Shown here in pieces: positions 5,394-5,944 of a DNA stretch of 5,944 nucleotides (its first letter is position 1; each line of letters starts with the position of its first letter). A program made the position numbers and the translations under genes. The notes below the pieces were generated by a model. That model was not told where the DNA came from. It did not search any database and saw nothing but the letters and a program-made list of their open reading frames with translations. The DNA is from an uncultured archaeon. Its GTDB lineage: Archaea > Halobacteriota > Methanosarcinia > Methanosarcinales > Methanoperedenaceae. The stretch is from positions 1 through 5,944 of the forward strand of contig CABMIA010000193.1 of assembly GCA_902386085.1 (NCBI GenBank). The letters are read 5' to 3'.

Positions 5394-5944
5394 ATGACAC
5401 AAAAGAAGGAATACGATGTAATAATCGTCGGGTCAGGTCCGGCCGGAATGTTCGCAGCTGATGAACTTGCAGATAAGATGAATGTCATCATCATTGATCA
5501 GGGACGCGATATCGAGGAGCGGGAATGTAAAATGAAGCGCAGGGGAGTCTGCACTCACTGCGATCCCTGTGATATTATGTGCGGATCAGGAGGCTCGGGA
5601 ACATTTTCTGATGGAACACTGAACCTGAGGCCGGATGTGGGAGGCGACCTTGCGGAACAAACAGGGGATGTGGAATACGCATGGCAGCTTGTTGACCATG
5701 TGGATAAGGTTTTCCTTAAATACGGCGCACCCGAACAGCTCTACGTCCCGAAAGGGGATGATGTGGAGCTTCTTAAGCGAAGAGCAGCGTCTGTGGGAGC
5801 CCGGTTCATCGAGATCATCCAGCGGCATATCGGTTCTGACAATGCGCCGCGGATTATTGAGAATTTTGAAAATGGCCTGAAAGAGAGAGGTGTTGAGTTC
5901 CTTTTCGGGACAAAAGTGGCAGATCTTATTATTGAAGATGGAAC
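5394..5944 (+). CDS. FAD/NAD(P)-dependent dehydrogenase, COG2509 type (N-terminal part)
   Basis: The first 183 residues are present and the frame is open at the right edge. The protein begins MTQKKEYDVIIVGSGPAGMF, a beta strand and the Rossmann FAD-binding GxGxxG (G13, G15, G18), followed by the acidic end of the second strand (IIIDQG, 33-37). Then comes a cysteine cluster, C53xxC56xxC59xxxC63, leading into GSGGSGTFSDGTLNLRPD (64-81). The glycine-rich FSDG block identifies the COG2509 family of uncharacterised FAD-dependent dehydrogenases, distantly related to HI0933/GlpA-like flavoproteins. Members are usually 450-550 residues, so about two thirds is missing. It would be cytoplasmic, as no signal or membrane segment is visible. 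The substrate is unknown. It is divergent from hsdR and looks like ordinary chromosome flanking the RM locus. Confidence 0.88.
   Translation, partial: MTQKKEYDVIIVGSGPAGMFAADELADKMNVIIIDQGRDIEERECKMKRRGVCTHCDPCDIMCGSGGSGTFSDGTLNLRPDVGGDLAEQTGDVEYAWQLVDHVDKVFLKYGAPEQLYVPKGDDVELLKRRAASVGARFIEIIQRHIGSDNAPRIIENFENGLKERGVEFLFGTKVADLIIEDG

Noticed and set aside
5586..5880. An 80-codon minus frame and an 81-codon plus frame inside the flavoprotein gene
   Set aside because: Both overlap the FAD-dehydrogenase frame, which has clear Rossmann and FSDG motifs and starts upstream at 5394.

Overview
The window carries a type I restriction-modification (RM) locus that appears damaged in several places at once. 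It is flanked on the left by a group II intron and on the right by the start of an unrelated flavoprotein gene. The most likely host is an archaeon, possibly a methanogen-like or ANME-2d-like member of the Methanosarcinales. That guess rests on AT-rich TATA-like boxes close upstream of the starts at 5252/5213 and 5394, weak or absent Shine-Dalgarno sequences at those starts, a GGGTGA Shine-Dalgarno before the small gene, and mosaic base composition with a group II intron. Nothing in the window fixes the taxonomy, and a bacterium is not excluded.

Layout, left to right. Bases 1-531 (+ strand) are the 3' part of a group II intron: the C-terminal part of the intron-encoded reverse transcriptase/maturase, then a foldable domain V (458-490) and a domain VI (494-528) with a bulged adenosine at 525. 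The intron should end at C531. On the - strand, 2319 down to 532 encodes an N6-adenine methyltransferase (HsdM) fused to one target-recognition domain (TRD). The intron cuts this gene antisense, just before the conserved end of the TRD, and the last two codons and the stop (523-531) are intron sequence. Upstream of it in the same direction lie a DUF433 antitoxin-like gene with a one-base frameshift (2576-2327), a patch of four ATCCGYG repeats (2625-2660), and a type I restriction subunit HsdR (5213 or 5252 to 2772). The hsdR frame stops at an amber codon (2772-2774), but it continues for 26 more residues that look like the normal HsdR C-terminus and then meets TAG-TAG-TGA. A divergent intergenic region (5253-5393) separates hsdR from a + strand FAD/NAD(P)-dependent dehydrogenase of the COG2509 type, which runs off the right edge.

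How the parts relate. hsdR, the DUF433 gene and hsdM-TRD read in one direction with short gaps and probably formed one transcription unit: HsdR cuts or translocates DNA, HsdM methylates, and the TRD gives sequence specificity to both. Three lesions (intron insertion in the TRD, amber codon in hsdR, frameshift in DUF433) point to a decaying defence locus. There is one alternative for the amber codon: if the host decodes TAG as pyrrolysine, as several Methanosarcinales do, the hsdR lesion may not be a lesion. The methyltransferase core is clearly GC-richer than its TRD and than much of hsdR, which suggests the locus was assembled by recombination.
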